Source: Succinivibrio sp.
Lineage (GTDB): Bacteria > Pseudomonadota > Gammaproteobacteria > Enterobacterales > Succinivibrionaceae
Assembly (NCBI GenBank): GCA_024693025.1
Contig: JAILLS010000053.1
Coordinates: 1-63,951 of the forward strand
Direction of reading: 5' to 3'
Length of the DNA stretch: 63,951 bases
In this document: positions 1 through 8,444 of the stretch, in pieces
How positions within the stretch are numbered: the stretch's first letter is position 1
How the letters are laid out: each line of letters starts with the position of its first letter
Program-made: the position numbers and the translations under genes
Notes under the pieces: model-generated
The model's input: the letters and a program-made list of their open reading frames with translations, nothing else
What the model was told of the DNA's origin: nothing
Databases searched by the model: none

Positions 1-62
1 ATGCTGCTATCAATATCCTAAATGAAGGATTGCGATTACTTACTGAAGCAGCCAAAACCTAA
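1..62 (+). CDS. tnpB: TnpB (IS200/IS605-type OrfB), 3' end only
   Basis: The reading frame that enters at base 1 encodes AAINILNEGLRLLTEAAKT and stops with TAA at 60-62. An N-A-A-x-N-I-L segment near the C-terminus is typical of TnpB proteins, where the last RuvC aspartate lies just before the N-A-A residues. TnpB is the RNA-guided nuclease encoded by IS200/IS605 elements. Only the final 19 residues are present because the window starts inside the gene, so integrity of the nuclease cannot be judged. The sequence after the stop is repeated in inverted orientation at the other window end, which supports a mobile-element origin. Sense and frame are directly visible; the family call rests on a short tail plus the downstream right-end structure. 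Confidence 0.75.
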   Translation, partial: AAINILNEGLRLLTEAAKT

Positions 63-198
63 ATATACAGTAGGGATGGAATAGCCCTAACTAAACGCCT
101 GTGGACACTGTGTAAGACATCGAGTTACGTATCATCGTAACTAATGCAGTAGTGGTTGAAGCAGGAAGCTCCGATTTCTACAAGTCGGAGTAGTTCAC
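59..198 (+). mobile_element. Right end of IS200/IS605-type element, left copy
   Basis: This 140-bp stretch runs from the last base before the tnpB stop to the element boundary and is repeated, reverse-complemented, at 63812-63951 with two mismatches (positions 127 and 175). The boundary is placed at 198 because similarity between the copies stops right after TAGTTCAC. A 9-bp hairpin (169-177 with 182-190, loop CTAC) lies just inside the boundary, as expected for the subterminal hairpin recognised by TnpA-type Y1 transposases. No tnpA or left end is visible. Confidence 0.75.
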
Positions 199-218
199 AG
201 GAAAACTGCAAGCAAATC
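63..218 (+). ncRNA. Putative omegaRNA (reRNA) with 3' guide, left copy
   Basis: TnpB elements produce a guide RNA from the 3' end of tnpB and the right end; the first bases of flanking DNA act as the guide. Here the scaffold would cover the region after the stop, with hairpins at 71-75/85-89, 124-129/136-141 and 169-177/182-190. The guide would be AGGAAAACTGCAAGCAAATC (199-218). Compared with the other copy, A127 versus G keeps pairing with U138 (A-U or G-U), and T175 versus C keeps pairing with G184. The 5' end of the RNA is unknown and expression is inferred. Confidence 0.5.
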
Positions 219-299
219 GGTATTTTTAAAGCAAAAAAAACGCATTCCCTGTCACATCAACTATAATTTCAACAGTATCTGCTGATTGATGAGGATGAG

Positions 300-1673
300 A
301 TGAGTATTGAAGTTGTATGGCCATCAGGCTCCATGTCGTTGCTGACCCAGATTGAATCTGACCGGATCTCGCATACCTCCAAAGGTCCGATTTATGATCT
401 CTACCGCAACTGTTCTTTAGCTGTGCTTAACAGCGGAAATCTGACCGATAACTCTAAAGAACTTTTAGATAATTATGAAAGCTTTGACATCAATGTGATC
501 CGCAATGAACGCGGACTGAAAATCGAGCTGATCAATCCCCCGCCGACCGCTTTTGTGGATGGGGAGATTATCTCAACCCTAGGTGCCCATCTCTACTCGG
601 TGCTGCGTGATATCGTGCAGATCTCACAGCACAGTGAGTTTCTAAGCCGTCAGCTTGAAGCTCAGGGGGTCAGCAAGGGTGAAATCTTCACCACCATCGT
701 GTTCTCCATCCTGCGCAATGCTCAGGTTCTCAAGACCGGGATCCATCCTAATATTGCAGTGTGCTGGGGCGGTCATTCCATCAGCGCCGGTGAATATGAA
801 TATGCCTATGAGGTCGGCTACGCCTTAGGTCTTAGAGGTATAGATATCTGTACCGGCTGCGGTCCAGGCATTATGGAGGCCCCGATGAAGGGTTCAGTCC
901 TCGGACATGCGCTGCAGCAGAACTCCAAATCCTGCCGCCTCATCGGTCTGACCGAGCCTTCCATTATTGCCGCCGAGCCGCCTAATCTGATGACCTCAGA
1001 GCTGGTGATCCTGCCAGATATTGAAAAGCGTCTGGAAGCCTTTGTACGCCTGGGTCATGTGATGATGATCTTCCCGGGCGGACCAGGAACAGCAGAAGAG
1101 CTGCTCTATATCCTGGCCATCAAGCTGCATCCTGAAAACCGCCGCTGCCTGCTGCCGCTCATTCTCACCTGCTCAAACGAAAATGAAGCCTATTTCACGG
1201 CCCTGGAGAAATTCCTCAAGGTCTGCTTTGGCAATGATATTTCAAGACAGTACCGCAAGATTATCGGCAATCCTAACGAGGTGGCGGTCGAGGTTAAGCA
1301 GGATCTCAAGAGCGTGCTTGATTACCGCAACATCCTGCATGATTCCTACTGCTTCAACTGGGGTCTGCAGATCCCAACCGAACTGCAGCAGCCTTTTGAG
1401 GTCAACCATGATCAGATGGCGGCTCTTAATCTGCATAAGGATCAGGAGCCATGGCGCCTCGCGACCGCTCTGCGCGCCGCCTTCTCAGGCATTGTGACAG
1501 GCTCGGTTAAGGAGTATGGAGCAAAGATGGTAGCCGAAAAGGGACCGTTTAAACTGCATGGTGACAAGGAAATCATCACAGCCATGCAGGAACTGCTGCA
1601 GAGCTTTATTGATCAGAAACGCTTCTTCCTCTCTGGGCGTGAATATCAGCCATGTTTTGAGCTTGAGAGCTAG
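300..1673 (+). CDS. ppnN: Nucleotide 5'-monophosphate nucleosidase PpnN (YgdH, LOG family)
   Basis: The 457-residue product matches the length (about 454) and layout of PpnN, the LOG-family enzyme that cleaves purine and pyrimidine nucleoside monophosphates to base and ribose 5-phosphate and is a (p)ppGpp target in E. coli. The LOG signature PGGPGTAEEL is at about residue 259, preceded by CTGCGPGIMEAP, which belongs to the Rossmann-like nucleotide site. N- and C-terminal extensions are as in PpnN rather than short LOG proteins. The ATG at 300 follows GAGG at 290-293. The gene is alone, 101 bp inside the left mobile-element boundary, and its TAG stop interlocks with the fliR stop in CTAG (1670-1673). 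No terminator is visible between the two genes. Confidence 0.93.
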   Translation: MSIEVVWPSGSMSLLTQIESDRISHTSKGPIYDLYRNCSLAVLNSGNLTDNSKELLDNYESFDINVIRNERGLKIELINPPPTAFVDGEIISTLGAHLYSVLRDIVQISQHSEFLSRQLEAQGVSKGEIFTTIVFSILRNAQVLKTGIHPNIAVCWGGHSISAGEYEYAYEVGYALGLRGIDICTGCGPGIMEAPMKGSVLGHALQQNSKSCRLIGLTEPSIIAAEPPNLMTSELVILPDIEKRLEAFVRLGHVMMIFPGGPGTAEELLYILAIKLHPENRRCLLPLILTCSNENEAYFTALEKFLKVCFGNDISRQYRKIIGNPNEVAVEVKQDLKSVLDYRNILHDSYCFNWGLQIPTELQQPFEVNHDQMAALNLHKDQEPWRLATALRAAFSGIVTGSVKEYGAKMVAEKGPFKLHGDKEIITAMQELLQSFIDQKRFFLSGREYQPCFELES

Positions 1674-2458
1674 AAAATCCCCTCGCAGCTGGTACCCACC
1701 AGGGTACAGCTGCGTTCTAGAATCTCATTGAAGCTGTTGGAGAAGTTTGACATATAGGCATTGAGCGACATGGCCAGCACGGCAAGACCGGTCACCATGG
1801 TGACCGCAAAGCCCAGCGAGAACACGTTCAGCTGAGGCGCCGCACGCGTCATCACGCCTAAGGTGAAATTAATGATCAGCATGGTGCACAGCGCACTGAG
1901 GGCCATGGTCAGACCACCGAGGAACATATAGCTGCCAAACCACACCATCTCCCGCATACCATCAAGCGGCAGGAAAGAACCTCCGATTGGCAGAGTTACA
2001 AAGCTGATGGTCAGAAGCTTGAAAAAGAGCAGATGTCCATTGACAGCCAGAAACACTAGAGTCGTGAGCACCGTAAAGAACTGACCTACCACCGGAGTAT
2101 TGTTGCCTGACACCGGGTCGACCAGGGAGGCAAAGCCAAGGCCTGTCTGCATGGCCACCACCTGACCTGCAATGGTGAAGACCTGCGCTAAAAACTGCGT
2201 CATATAGCCTAAAGCCACCCCGATAAGGGTTTCCTTAATCACCACCAGCATGCCGTCGATGGAAATCAGATTGATGGCCCCTTTAATAGCCGGCACATCA
2301 GGCAGAATGCAGACGGTAAAGGCCATGGCAAACAGCAGACGCGCCCGCATCGGCAGCGAACGTCCAGCAAACAGAAACATATTGGAGCAGAAGCCTGCGA
2401 CGCGGCAGAACGGAAAAACCACGGCCGCGATGGCGTTCAGCTGGATAACTTCAAGCAT
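1670..2458 (-). CDS. fliR: Flagellar export gate protein FliR
   Basis: The product is a 262-residue, strongly hydrophobic protein with about six membrane segments and the FliR-type stretch QTGLGFASLVDPVSGNNTPV, matching the usual 255-265 residues. FliR forms the core of the flagellar type III export gate with FliP and FliQ in the inner membrane. Its start directly abuts the fliQ stop, as expected for co-translation at the end of the fliK-R operon. In many polar-flagellated gammaproteobacteria flhB follows; here the operon ends and the convergent ppnN gene overlaps the stop codon, so flhB must lie elsewhere. Confidence 0.95.
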   Translation of the reverse strand: MLEVIQLNAIAAVVFPFCRVAGFCSNMFLFAGRSLPMRARLLFAMAFTVCILPDVPAIKGAINLISIDGMLVVIKETLIGVALGYMTQFLAQVFTIAGQVVAMQTGLGFASLVDPVSGNNTPVVGQFFTVLTTLVFLAVNGHLLFFKLLTISFVTLPIGGSFLPLDGMREMVWFGSYMFLGGLTMALSALCTMLIINFTLGVMTRAAPQLNVFSLGFAVTMVTGLAVLAMSLNAYMSNFSNSFNEILERSCTLVGTSCEGIF

Positions 2459-2728
2459 TTAGCCTATCACCTGCGGGATCATCTCAATCATCAGATAAAA
2501 AAAGCCTGTCAGCTTCTCCACGCCCCAGTGAGCGCCGAACATCAGGGCGACCACGGTGACCAAAAGTCGCGGCAGAAAGGAGAGGGTCTGCTCGTTAATT
2601 GAGGTGGCGGCCTGAAAGATGGACACGCACAGACCTACGCATAATGAAGGCAGAATGGTGGCGGCCACGAGGATAGCTACCAGGCTTAAGGCCTGACGTA
2701 CTACGTCCACATAGATCTCAGGTTCCAT
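2459..2728 (-). CDS. fliQ: Flagellar export gate protein FliQ
   Basis: This 89-residue protein has two membrane hairpin segments and the FliQ-type sequence SIFQAATSINEQTLSFLPR, the expected length and pattern. FliQ subunits pack around FliP5-FliR1 to form the export gate. It lies 10 bp after fliP and abuts fliR. The start ATG is preceded by AGGAGAG. Assignment is secure from size, motif and position in the fliOPQR order. Confidence 0.95.
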   Translation of the reverse strand: MEPEIYVDVVRQALSLVAILVAATILPSLCVGLCVSIFQAATSINEQTLSFLPRLLVTVVALMFGAHWGVEKLTGFFYLMIEMIPQVIG

Positions 2729-2738
2729 AGTCTCTCTC

Positions 2739-3560
2739 CTAACTTGGCACGCCCAGACCGAAACTTGACATCAGCGTGCCCATAATCAGAGCCCACCCGT
2801 CAACCAGCACAAAGAGCATCAGCTTAAAAGGCAGTGACACAATCATCGGCGAGAGCATCATCATACCCATGGCCATCAGGATGGAAGCCACCACCAGATC
2901 GATAATCAGAAACGGCAGAAACAGCATAAAGCCGATCTGAAAGGCCGTCTTCAGCTCACCGAGCATGAAGGCCGGAATAATGACCCGCAGCGGCAGATCC
3001 ATTGGATTCTGCGCCGTTACATTGGCATATTCTGCAAAATTATTCAGATCAGTCACGCGCGACTGCTCCACCATGAACTTTTTCAGCGGCACCTGACCTA
3101 GCTCGAGACCTTCACGCAGCGTGATCTTATCGTCCATATAGGGCGCAATGGCCTGCGTATAGATATCATCAAACACCGGGGTCATGATAAAGATGGTCAG
3201 AAAGAGCGCCAGACCGATGATAATCTGATTGGACGGCGAGCTCTGCAGACCGATGGCCTGCCTGAGGATCACCATCACAATGGTGATGCGCATAAAGGAC
3301 GTGGTCATGACCAGCATGGAAGGAATAAACGAGAGCATGGTCATGAGGATCAGCATCTGCATGGAGACGCTGTAATCCTGCGTGCCGTCAGGATTGGTTC
3401 TGACGGTAAAGGCCGAGAGATCCAGATCTGCGCCGGAGGCATACGGAATCGCACACAAAAGTGCTCCGCTGCACAGGGTCAGGAGGAAACTCAGCTTAAA
3501 CAGCCGCACTAAACCTTTGAGTTTTAAACTGGCCTCATCTTTCGTCATGCTGTGTCTCAT
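2739..3560 (-). CDS. fliP: Flagellar export gate protein FliP
   Basis: The product (273 residues with this start) carries a hydrophobic signal-like leader ending near ASGADLD, followed by FliP-type segments (MTSFMRITIVMVILRQAIGL and a LGVPS C-terminus). FliP is the main gate subunit. The frame stays open further upstream to 3647, inside fliO, but the ATG at 3560 has AAGG six bases before it; an ATG four codons later (3548) with GAGA is a close alternative. Either way the gene overlaps the 3' end of fliO (stop at 3535-3537), suggesting translational coupling. Confidence 0.93.
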   Translation of the reverse strand: MRHSMTKDEASLKLKGLVRLFKLSFLLTLCSGALLCAIPYASGADLDLSAFTVRTNPDGTQDYSVSMQMLILMTMLSFIPSMLVMTTSFMRITIVMVILRQAIGLQSSPSNQIIIGLALFLTIFIMTPVFDDIYTQAIAPYMDDKITLREGLELGQVPLKKFMVEQSRVTDLNNFAEYANVTAQNPMDLPLRVIIPAFMLGELKTAFQIGFMLFLPFLIIDLVVASILMAMGMMMLSPMIVSLPFKLMLFVLVDGWALIMGTLMSSFGLGVPS

Positions 3561-4020
3561 CTTGTGCCTTTGGCTGTGCAGTTTCAAGCTTCCCGGCTGA
3601 CAGTGCTGTCTGCAGCGTAGTCTGTGAGCGTTTAAACTCCTCGCCAAAGCTCTTGCCTTCCGAGGAGGACAGGTCGGTCAGATAGCTGATCTGATGCGCA
3701 GTCACTCCCACCAGAATACTGCGTCCCCGCACATTGATAATCATCAGACGCTCTTTAGGCCCGACTGCCATCTGAGTTTCAAGGTAGAGCTCACCCGTGC
3801 GCTTATTGATGGCAAATTTGCTTTTTTTGAGCAGATACCCAAGGAACATGATGAGCCCGACAATCGCCATGGTCGAGAAGAACCAGGAGGCGAGCCCGCC
3901 AAACAGAGTGTTTTCAGTTGGAGAACTAGGCAGCACACTTGACGAGGCTGCCTGATCTGTCCCTGCGGCAGCACAGAGCAGAGGCAGCATTAACAGAACA
4001 TAAAACAGGCGCTGGAGCAT
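3535..4020 (-). CDS. fliO: Flagellar assembly protein FliO
   Basis: A 161-residue protein with a signal-like N-terminus, a single membrane segment at about residues 43-65 (GGLASWFFSTMAIVGLIMFL) and a soluble domain containing LGPKERL-like MAVGPKERLMIINVRGR, which is the FliO pattern. FliO assists assembly of the FliP ring and is not part of the final gate. It sits between fliN (one base upstream) and fliP (overlapping downstream), the canonical order. The C-terminal tail is hydrophilic and poorly conserved. Confidence 0.92.
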   Translation of the reverse strand: MLQRLFYVLLMLPLLCAAAGTDQAASSSVLPSSPTENTLFGGLASWFFSTMAIVGLIMFLGYLLKKSKFAINKRTGELYLETQMAVGPKERLMIINVRGRSILVGVTAHQISYLTDLSSSEGKSFGEEFKRSQTTLQTALSAGKLETAQPKAQDETQHDER

Positions 4021-4021
4021 A

Positions 4022-4444
4022 TTATTTAAGTTTTTTGATGCGTTCGACCTGACTTATCACATCAGTCAGACGGATGCCGAATTTATCATTCACCACCACG
4101 ACCTCACCATGCGCAATCAGAGTACCATTGACCAGCACATCCAGAGGCTCACCTGCCAGACGTTCAAGCTCAATGACCGAACCCTGATTTAACTGCAGAA
4201 GATTACGGATACTGATCTTAGAATGCCCCACTTCCATGGTGATGGTCACCGGAATATCCAGAATCGCATCCAGCTTTTTGCGCTCTTCGCGTGAGAGCGG
4301 AGCCTTAGAGGAACCTTCGCCCTCCTCGAACTCCTCAAGCTGGGCACCCTCTGCTTCAGGCAGAGCAGGATCTCCCCCTTCGCCTTCTTGGGAATTTAAG
4401 GCAGCCGCCCATTCATCGGCTAATTTCTGATCCTCATCTGTCAT
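4022..4444 (-). CDS. fliN: Flagellar switch protein FliN
   Basis: The 140-residue product has an acidic, low-complexity N-terminal half (residues 1-50) and a C-terminal SpoA/FliN domain with ILDIPVTITMEVG, LNQGSVIELE, G-PLDVLVNG and DKFGIRLTDV, the standard surface-presentation signature. FliN forms the lower C-ring with FliM and docks FliH for delivery of export substrates. It lies 11 bp after fliM and ends one base before fliO. Confidence 0.95.
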   Translation of the reverse strand: MTDEDQKLADEWAAALNSQEGEGGDPALPEAEGAQLEEFEEGEGSSKAPLSREERKKLDAILDIPVTITMEVGHSKISIRNLLQLNQGSVIELERLAGEPLDVLVNGTLIAHGEVVVVNDKFGIRLTDVISQVERIKKLK

Positions 4445-4455
4445 ATAAACTCCCG

Positions 4456-5502
4456 TTAATCGTCATCAAACTCTTCAGCATCATCGTCGTCATTATTGAT
4501 ATTGGTATTGCCCTTGATGAAGGTGATCTCGCTCTTCATTGACTGTGGACGCTCTAACACCTTGCTGATCTTGATGGCAAGCTTATCTGAGCTGCGTCCA
4601 AGCTTGGCCCGATAGCTTGGCAGCTCCTCAATATATACCAGCAGATCTTCCGGAATATCAACGCTTAGAATATCACCGGCCTTGAAGTTCATGATATCGC
4701 GCAGCGAGACATCCGTATCCAGAAGCTTGACGCGCATATCCACGTTGACATCCATGACCTCTTCACGCAGCGCCTTGTTCCAGCGCACGTCGGTATCACC
4801 CTTGTCTGACTGCACACCAGCATCAAGCAGTTCACGAATCGGTTCAATCATGGAATAAGGGAAGCAGATGTGCATGTCACCGCCGCCCCCGTCGAGATCA
4901 ATGTGGAACTTGTTGATCACCAGCACTTCAGAAGGCGAGACAATATTGGCCATGGCCGGGTTCACCTCGGAGTCCAGATATTCAAACTCCACATCCATGA
5001 CCGGAGCCCAGGCCTCCTTATAGTCACCGAAGATCATCTTGAGCAGCTTCTGAATAATTCTGCGCTCAGTCGGCGTAAATTCACGACCTTCGATCTTGGT
5101 TCTGAACCGCCCTTCCCCGCCAAAGAAGTTCTCCACCAGAATGAAGACCAGACGGGCCTCCAGGGTCACGAGGGCCGTCCCTTTGAGCGGTCTGAAACGC
5201 ACCATGTTCAGGGAGGTCGGCACATACAGCTCCTGGGTGTATTCGCCGAACTTTTTCATTTCGACGCCGTTCCAGGTTACTTCAGCACTGTGCCGCATCA
5301 TATTGAACAGACTGATGCGCATGTGACGGGCAAAACGCTCATCCACGAGTTCCAGAGTAGGCATGCGCCCACGGACGATACGTTCCTGCGAGCCGAAGTC
5401 GAACGACTTAATGCCGGATTCGTCCTTGGGCTCTTCAGGTTCTACATCATCTGCACCATGCAGCAGCGCATCAATTTCGTCCTGGGTTAGGAACTCAGTC
5501 AC
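4456..5502 (-). CDS. fliM: Flagellar switch protein FliM
   Basis: The 348-residue product begins MTEFLTQDEIDALLHG, the conserved CheY-phosphate binding peptide (LSQxEIDALL) of FliM. It continues with a CheC-like middle domain and a C-terminal SpoA domain (DILSVDIPEDLLVYIEELPS). FliM couples phosphorylated CheY, encoded in the same window, to motor reversal. Compared with about 334 residues in E. coli it has an extra acidic tail (NNDDDDAEEFDDD). It is 12 bp from fliL and 11 bp from fliN in the operon. Confidence 0.96.
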   Translation of the reverse strand: MTEFLTQDEIDALLHGADDVEPEEPKDESGIKSFDFGSQERIVRGRMPTLELVDERFARHMRISLFNMMRHSAEVTWNGVEMKKFGEYTQELYVPTSLNMVRFRPLKGTALVTLEARLVFILVENFFGGEGRFRTKIEGREFTPTERRIIQKLLKMIFGDYKEAWAPVMDVEFEYLDSEVNPAMANIVSPSEVLVINKFHIDLDGGGGDMHICFPYSMIEPIRELLDAGVQSDKGDTDVRWNKALREEVMDVNVDMRVKLLDTDVSLRDIMNFKAGDILSVDIPEDLLVYIEELPSYRAKLGRSSDKLAIKISKVLERPQSMKSEITFIKGNTNINNDDDDAEEFDDD

Positions 5503-5514
5503 GTTTATCTCCCG

Positions 5515-6066
5515 TTACTGTACGACAAAACTCGTAAACAGCACCTGTTCAATCAGCGGAGCTTTAGCTACTTCGGACATCTTGGCCCGCGACATATCCA
5601 GCAGCACCCGCTTGAGACGCTGTCTGCCGCTAGGCTTGAGCAGCTCCTCATAGTTCTGTTCGGCTAAAGCCTGGAAGAACACACTGTTGAGCAGAGTCAG
5701 ATGGGTTTTAGCCGCTGACTCGTTATCCGCGCCTGATACCACCAGCACAATCTCCACCTGACCGGTGTGAGGACGTTTGGAATTGCTGGCCATATTGAAG
5801 ACAAAAGGCTTATCAAACTTGATATACATATCCTTTGTCTTGGCCGCCTCCTCCGCCTCTTCCTGGGCAAGTTTTGCCGCGACTTCCTCTGGGGTTGGTC
5901 CCTTGACTTCAAACGGCCAGAGCTGCAGGAAAAATGCAGCGCCGAAATAACCGCCTGTGCCGAGCAGCAGGACCGCCACAATCAGGATAATGATTAAAAG
6001 TTTCTTGCCCTTTTTAGGAGTCTCTAAGGAATCATCATCCTTTTCTTTTTTCTCTTTCTTTGCCAT
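5515..6066 (-). CDS. fliL: Flagellar basal body-associated protein FliL
   Basis: A 183-residue membrane protein: a charged N-terminus (MAKKEKKEKDDDS), one membrane helix at about residues 22-45, and a periplasmic domain ending LFTSFVVQ, which corresponds to the FliL C-terminus. FliL rings surround stator units and stabilise them. The gene is between fliK (52 bp) and fliM (12 bp). The lysine/aspartate-rich cytoplasmic stretch is longer than in E. coli. Confidence 0.92.
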   Translation of the reverse strand: MAKKEKKEKDDDSLETPKKGKKLLIIILIVAVLLLGTGGYFGAAFFLQLWPFEVKGPTPEEVAAKLAQEEAEEAAKTKDMYIKFDKPFVFNMASNSKRPHTGQVEIVLVVSGADNESAAKTHLTLLNSVFFQALAEQNYEELLKPSGRQRLKRVLLDMSRAKMSEVAKAPLIEQVLFTSFVVQ

Positions 6067-6118
6067 AAGGTCTCCAATACTCTAAATTATTGTATTATGA
6101 CCCTTAACGTTCTATTAG

Positions 6119-7828
6119 TTAAGCAAAAAAGTTCAATGTATGCTCATTTTGTGAGCTTTGTGCAAGATCTTCAGGTTTTGCCTCCTCTCCGAGCGGGCGT
6201 GGAGCCCTGAAAAAGACCCCGTCATCCTGAGGTTTGCCATCCTGATGCTGATCGGCGAGCTGATTGTCCTGCTGCTCGGTACTCTGCTCCTCAGAGAAGC
6301 CTGACTCTTCATCCAGCTCTGCCTGCACCTCCATGCCCTGCTCAAGCATAAGCTCACGCAGTTTAGGCAGGGTATCAGCCACCAGAGCACGTGTGGCAGG
6401 ATTGCTGGCAGCCACGGTAATCTTGCTGACTTCATCCATACCTGTCACATCAATGCTGATCTTAAGCTTACCTAACTCACCAGGATTCAGGTTGAGCTCC
6501 ACGCTCTGCAGATTACGTGCCGCCATAGCCATCACCTGCTTGGCCAGCTCTTCTGCATTCCGTCTTAAATTCTCCGCAAGCTGAGACTTCTCAGGACTCT
6601 TCTGCCCCTTGGTCACTGAATTGAGCTCGGCTGTGACCTGCTGACCGAAGGACAGCGGTTCCTGAGCCTGAGCGGCATTGCCGGCCTTCACGCCTTCTGC
6701 TCCGTTCATGCCGGCAGGCTTTGCCTCATTAAGAGCCCCGCTCTCTGCACCTGAAAGCTGTTTCTGCAGAGTCGAGAGAGCATCTCCCATCTTAGCTTCA
6801 AGGCTTGGCTGCTGGGCAGCTGGAGTATTCTTCTGAGCCTGCATTTGCTGCATCAGCCAGGGACTTGGCTGAGAACTGCCATTTGAGCTGCTCTCCCCGC
6901 CGTTCAGGAAGGAGGAGCCTTCACCCTTAAGCTTGCTGCTGATATTCAGGCTCTCGGCAATTGCGGATAAATCCTGCGCACTCTCCCTGCCGTTTTTCAC
7001 CAGATCTTCAAGGTTCTTGCCTTTGACATCCACCTGCAGCACATTGGCTTTTTGCATCAGGCTGTTGAGCTTGTCACCCTCTGCCTGCTGTCCTGAGCTC
7101 TGCACTTCCTTAAGTCCTTCAGTCAGAGCCTTCAGGTCAACCTGCACCTTATCATCAGAGAACTGCATCATCTGTGCAGCTGCCTGCTGCTTCTGAGAGT
7201 CCTGCGGCACTCTGCCCTGCAGGGCTGAGAAGAGTTTGAAATTCTGCTCGCGGCGATCATTAAAAGAACTGCCGCCAAACTCGCCGCTCTCGCCTGCGTC
7301 AGCAACACTGCCTGACATGCCTGTATTCTCAGCAAACTTGCCTAGGCTGAAGAATTCGGCACTCTCCTCCCCAAAACCTGACTCTGCAGACTTGGGAGCT
7401 GATTCTGAAACTTCCGCTCTGTCTGCTCTATCTGCGCTGAATTCTCTTTCCTCGTGCTCAGGTCTCTCTGTTCTCTCATCTCTCTGTGCTCTGTCAGGCT
7501 CATCCTGTGCGGTGCTGCGCTTATAAGAAGGCAGCTCCGGACGCTCCGGTCTGTCAGCTGATGATTTTCTCTCAAGTTTAGGAAGCCTGGCGCTCTCAGC
7601 TCTGTCCCTGGCAAAATCTGCCTGATTAGGCTTAGGTGCGCTCCTGAGCATATCCTGCGGCTGCAGGGAGTTTAAAAGCGCAGATATTGAGCTTGAATTG
7701 CCCTGTGTGCCGGCAAAGCTTGCAAAGATGGAGGCAAAATCCTGCCCTAAGGCAGCCTGTTGACCTTTTATGCCGTCGGCGGCAAAACTGTCCTCGCGAT
7801 GAGGAGCATTGACATTGATACTCTGCAT
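6119..7828 (-). CDS. fliK: Flagellar hook-length control protein FliK
   Basis: The 569-residue product has a long polar low-complexity N-terminal region (a charged Arg/Glu/Asp stretch at about residues 75-145, then Ser/Gln-rich sequence) and the conserved FliK C-terminal domain from about residue 435: LNPGELGKLKISIDV, ATRALVADTLPKLRELMLEQGMEV. FliK measures hook length and triggers the FlhB-dependent substrate switch. It is longer than the 405 residues of Salmonella FliK; such variation is normal in the ruler region. It starts a transcription unit: a sigma-54-type site lies about 105 bp upstream. ATG at 7828 follows AAGGAAC. Confidence 0.92.
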   Translation of the reverse strand: MQSINVNAPHREDSFAADGIKGQQAALGQDFASIFASFAGTQGNSSSISALLNSLQPQDMLRSAPKPNQADFARDRAESARLPKLERKSSADRPERPELPSYKRSTAQDEPDRAQRDERTERPEHEEREFSADRADRAEVSESAPKSAESGFGEESAEFFSLGKFAENTGMSGSVADAGESGEFGGSSFNDRREQNFKLFSALQGRVPQDSQKQQAAAQMMQFSDDKVQVDLKALTEGLKEVQSSGQQAEGDKLNSLMQKANVLQVDVKGKNLEDLVKNGRESAQDLSAIAESLNISSKLKGEGSSFLNGGESSSNGSSQPSPWLMQQMQAQKNTPAAQQPSLEAKMGDALSTLQKQLSGAESGALNEAKPAGMNGAEGVKAGNAAQAQEPLSFGQQVTAELNSVTKGQKSPEKSQLAENLRRNAEELAKQVMAMAARNLQSVELNLNPGELGKLKISIDVTGMDEVSKITVAASNPATRALVADTLPKLRELMLEQGMEVQAELDEESGFSEEQSTEQQDNQLADQHQDGKPQDDGVFFRAPRPLGEEAKPEDLAQSSQNEHTLNFFA

Positions 7829-7931
7829 TATTAGTTCCTTATAAAACTTCAGGTTTTATGGATATATTATTGAAAATTCTTAAAGTTAATTTTGCTTAGC
7901 TTTAAACTTTCCTAACTTTATATCCTAACTA

Positions 7932-7949
7932 ATGCAAGATGTTTGCCAG
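7932..7949 (-). promoter_or_regulatory. Sigma-54-type promoter candidate for fliK operon
   Basis: On the minus strand the sequence reads CTGGCAAACATCTTGCAT. It contains the invariant GG and GC separated by exactly ten bases and the TTGCA -12 block of sigma-54 promoters (consensus TGGCAC-N5-TTGCA). It lies directly after the fliJ stop codon and about 105 bp before fliK, and in vibrios the equivalent fliK operon is RpoN-dependent. Confidence 0.65.
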
Positions 7950-7951
7950 CT

Positions 7952-8431
7952 TTATAAATCGTCCTCATCCTCTAATTCATGCGCCTGCTCGATCAGGGCA
8001 CGGGCCGCTTTGGAGCTGACGATATCATCCGTCAGCTTCTGCTCTGCGCGTGCCTCAAGCGCCAGAGCCTCCTGGCGATGTCTCTCAAGCAGGGATTCAA
8101 TCACCTTACGGCGCTGCTGACGTTTTAGATATTCCTGCTGCATGCGCTTTTCCTGATCCTGCAGCTTATACAGTCCGAGCTCCTGCCTTTTTTCAATACT
8201 CTTGAGCTTGACGAGGAAATTCTGATAGGAGGTAAAGATGTTCATATCCATGCCGCCCTGCGTCTTCTGCTGCAGTTCATTAAGATACATGGCATGGAAC
8301 TGTCGCAGCTGCTGCAGCTGCTGCTCATAGCTGAGCACCGCCTGATGAGCCTGGACAAACTGCTCGCGGGCTTCATCCTCTTCTTTTTTGCGCTGATCTA
8401 AAACCAGATGGAGGGCTCTGTCATCTGCCAT
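7952..8431 (-). CDS. fliJ: Flagellar export chaperone FliJ
   Basis: A 159-residue, almost entirely helical and Glu/Gln/Arg-rich protein predicted to form an antiparallel coiled coil (YEQQLQQLRQ, LQDQEKRMQQ). This is typical of FliJ (about 147 residues), the general export chaperone that resembles the gamma subunit of F1-ATPase and sits in the FliI hexamer. Sequence conservation is low, so the call depends on length, coiled-coil character and its position directly after fliI (13-bp gap). It is the last gene of the fliE-J unit. Confidence 0.85.
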   Translation of the reverse strand: MADDRALHLVLDQRKKEEDEAREQFVQAHQAVLSYEQQLQQLRQFHAMYLNELQQKTQGGMDMNIFTSYQNFLVKLKSIEKRQELGLYKLQDQEKRMQQEYLKRQQRRKVIESLLERHRQEALALEARAEQKLTDDIVSSKAARALIEQAHELEDEDDL

Positions 8432-8444
8432 TTACACGCTAACC

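Noticed and set aside
4870-5490. 206-codon plus-strand frame antisense to fliM
   Set aside because: Entirely within a well-supported fliM gene; product resembles no family.
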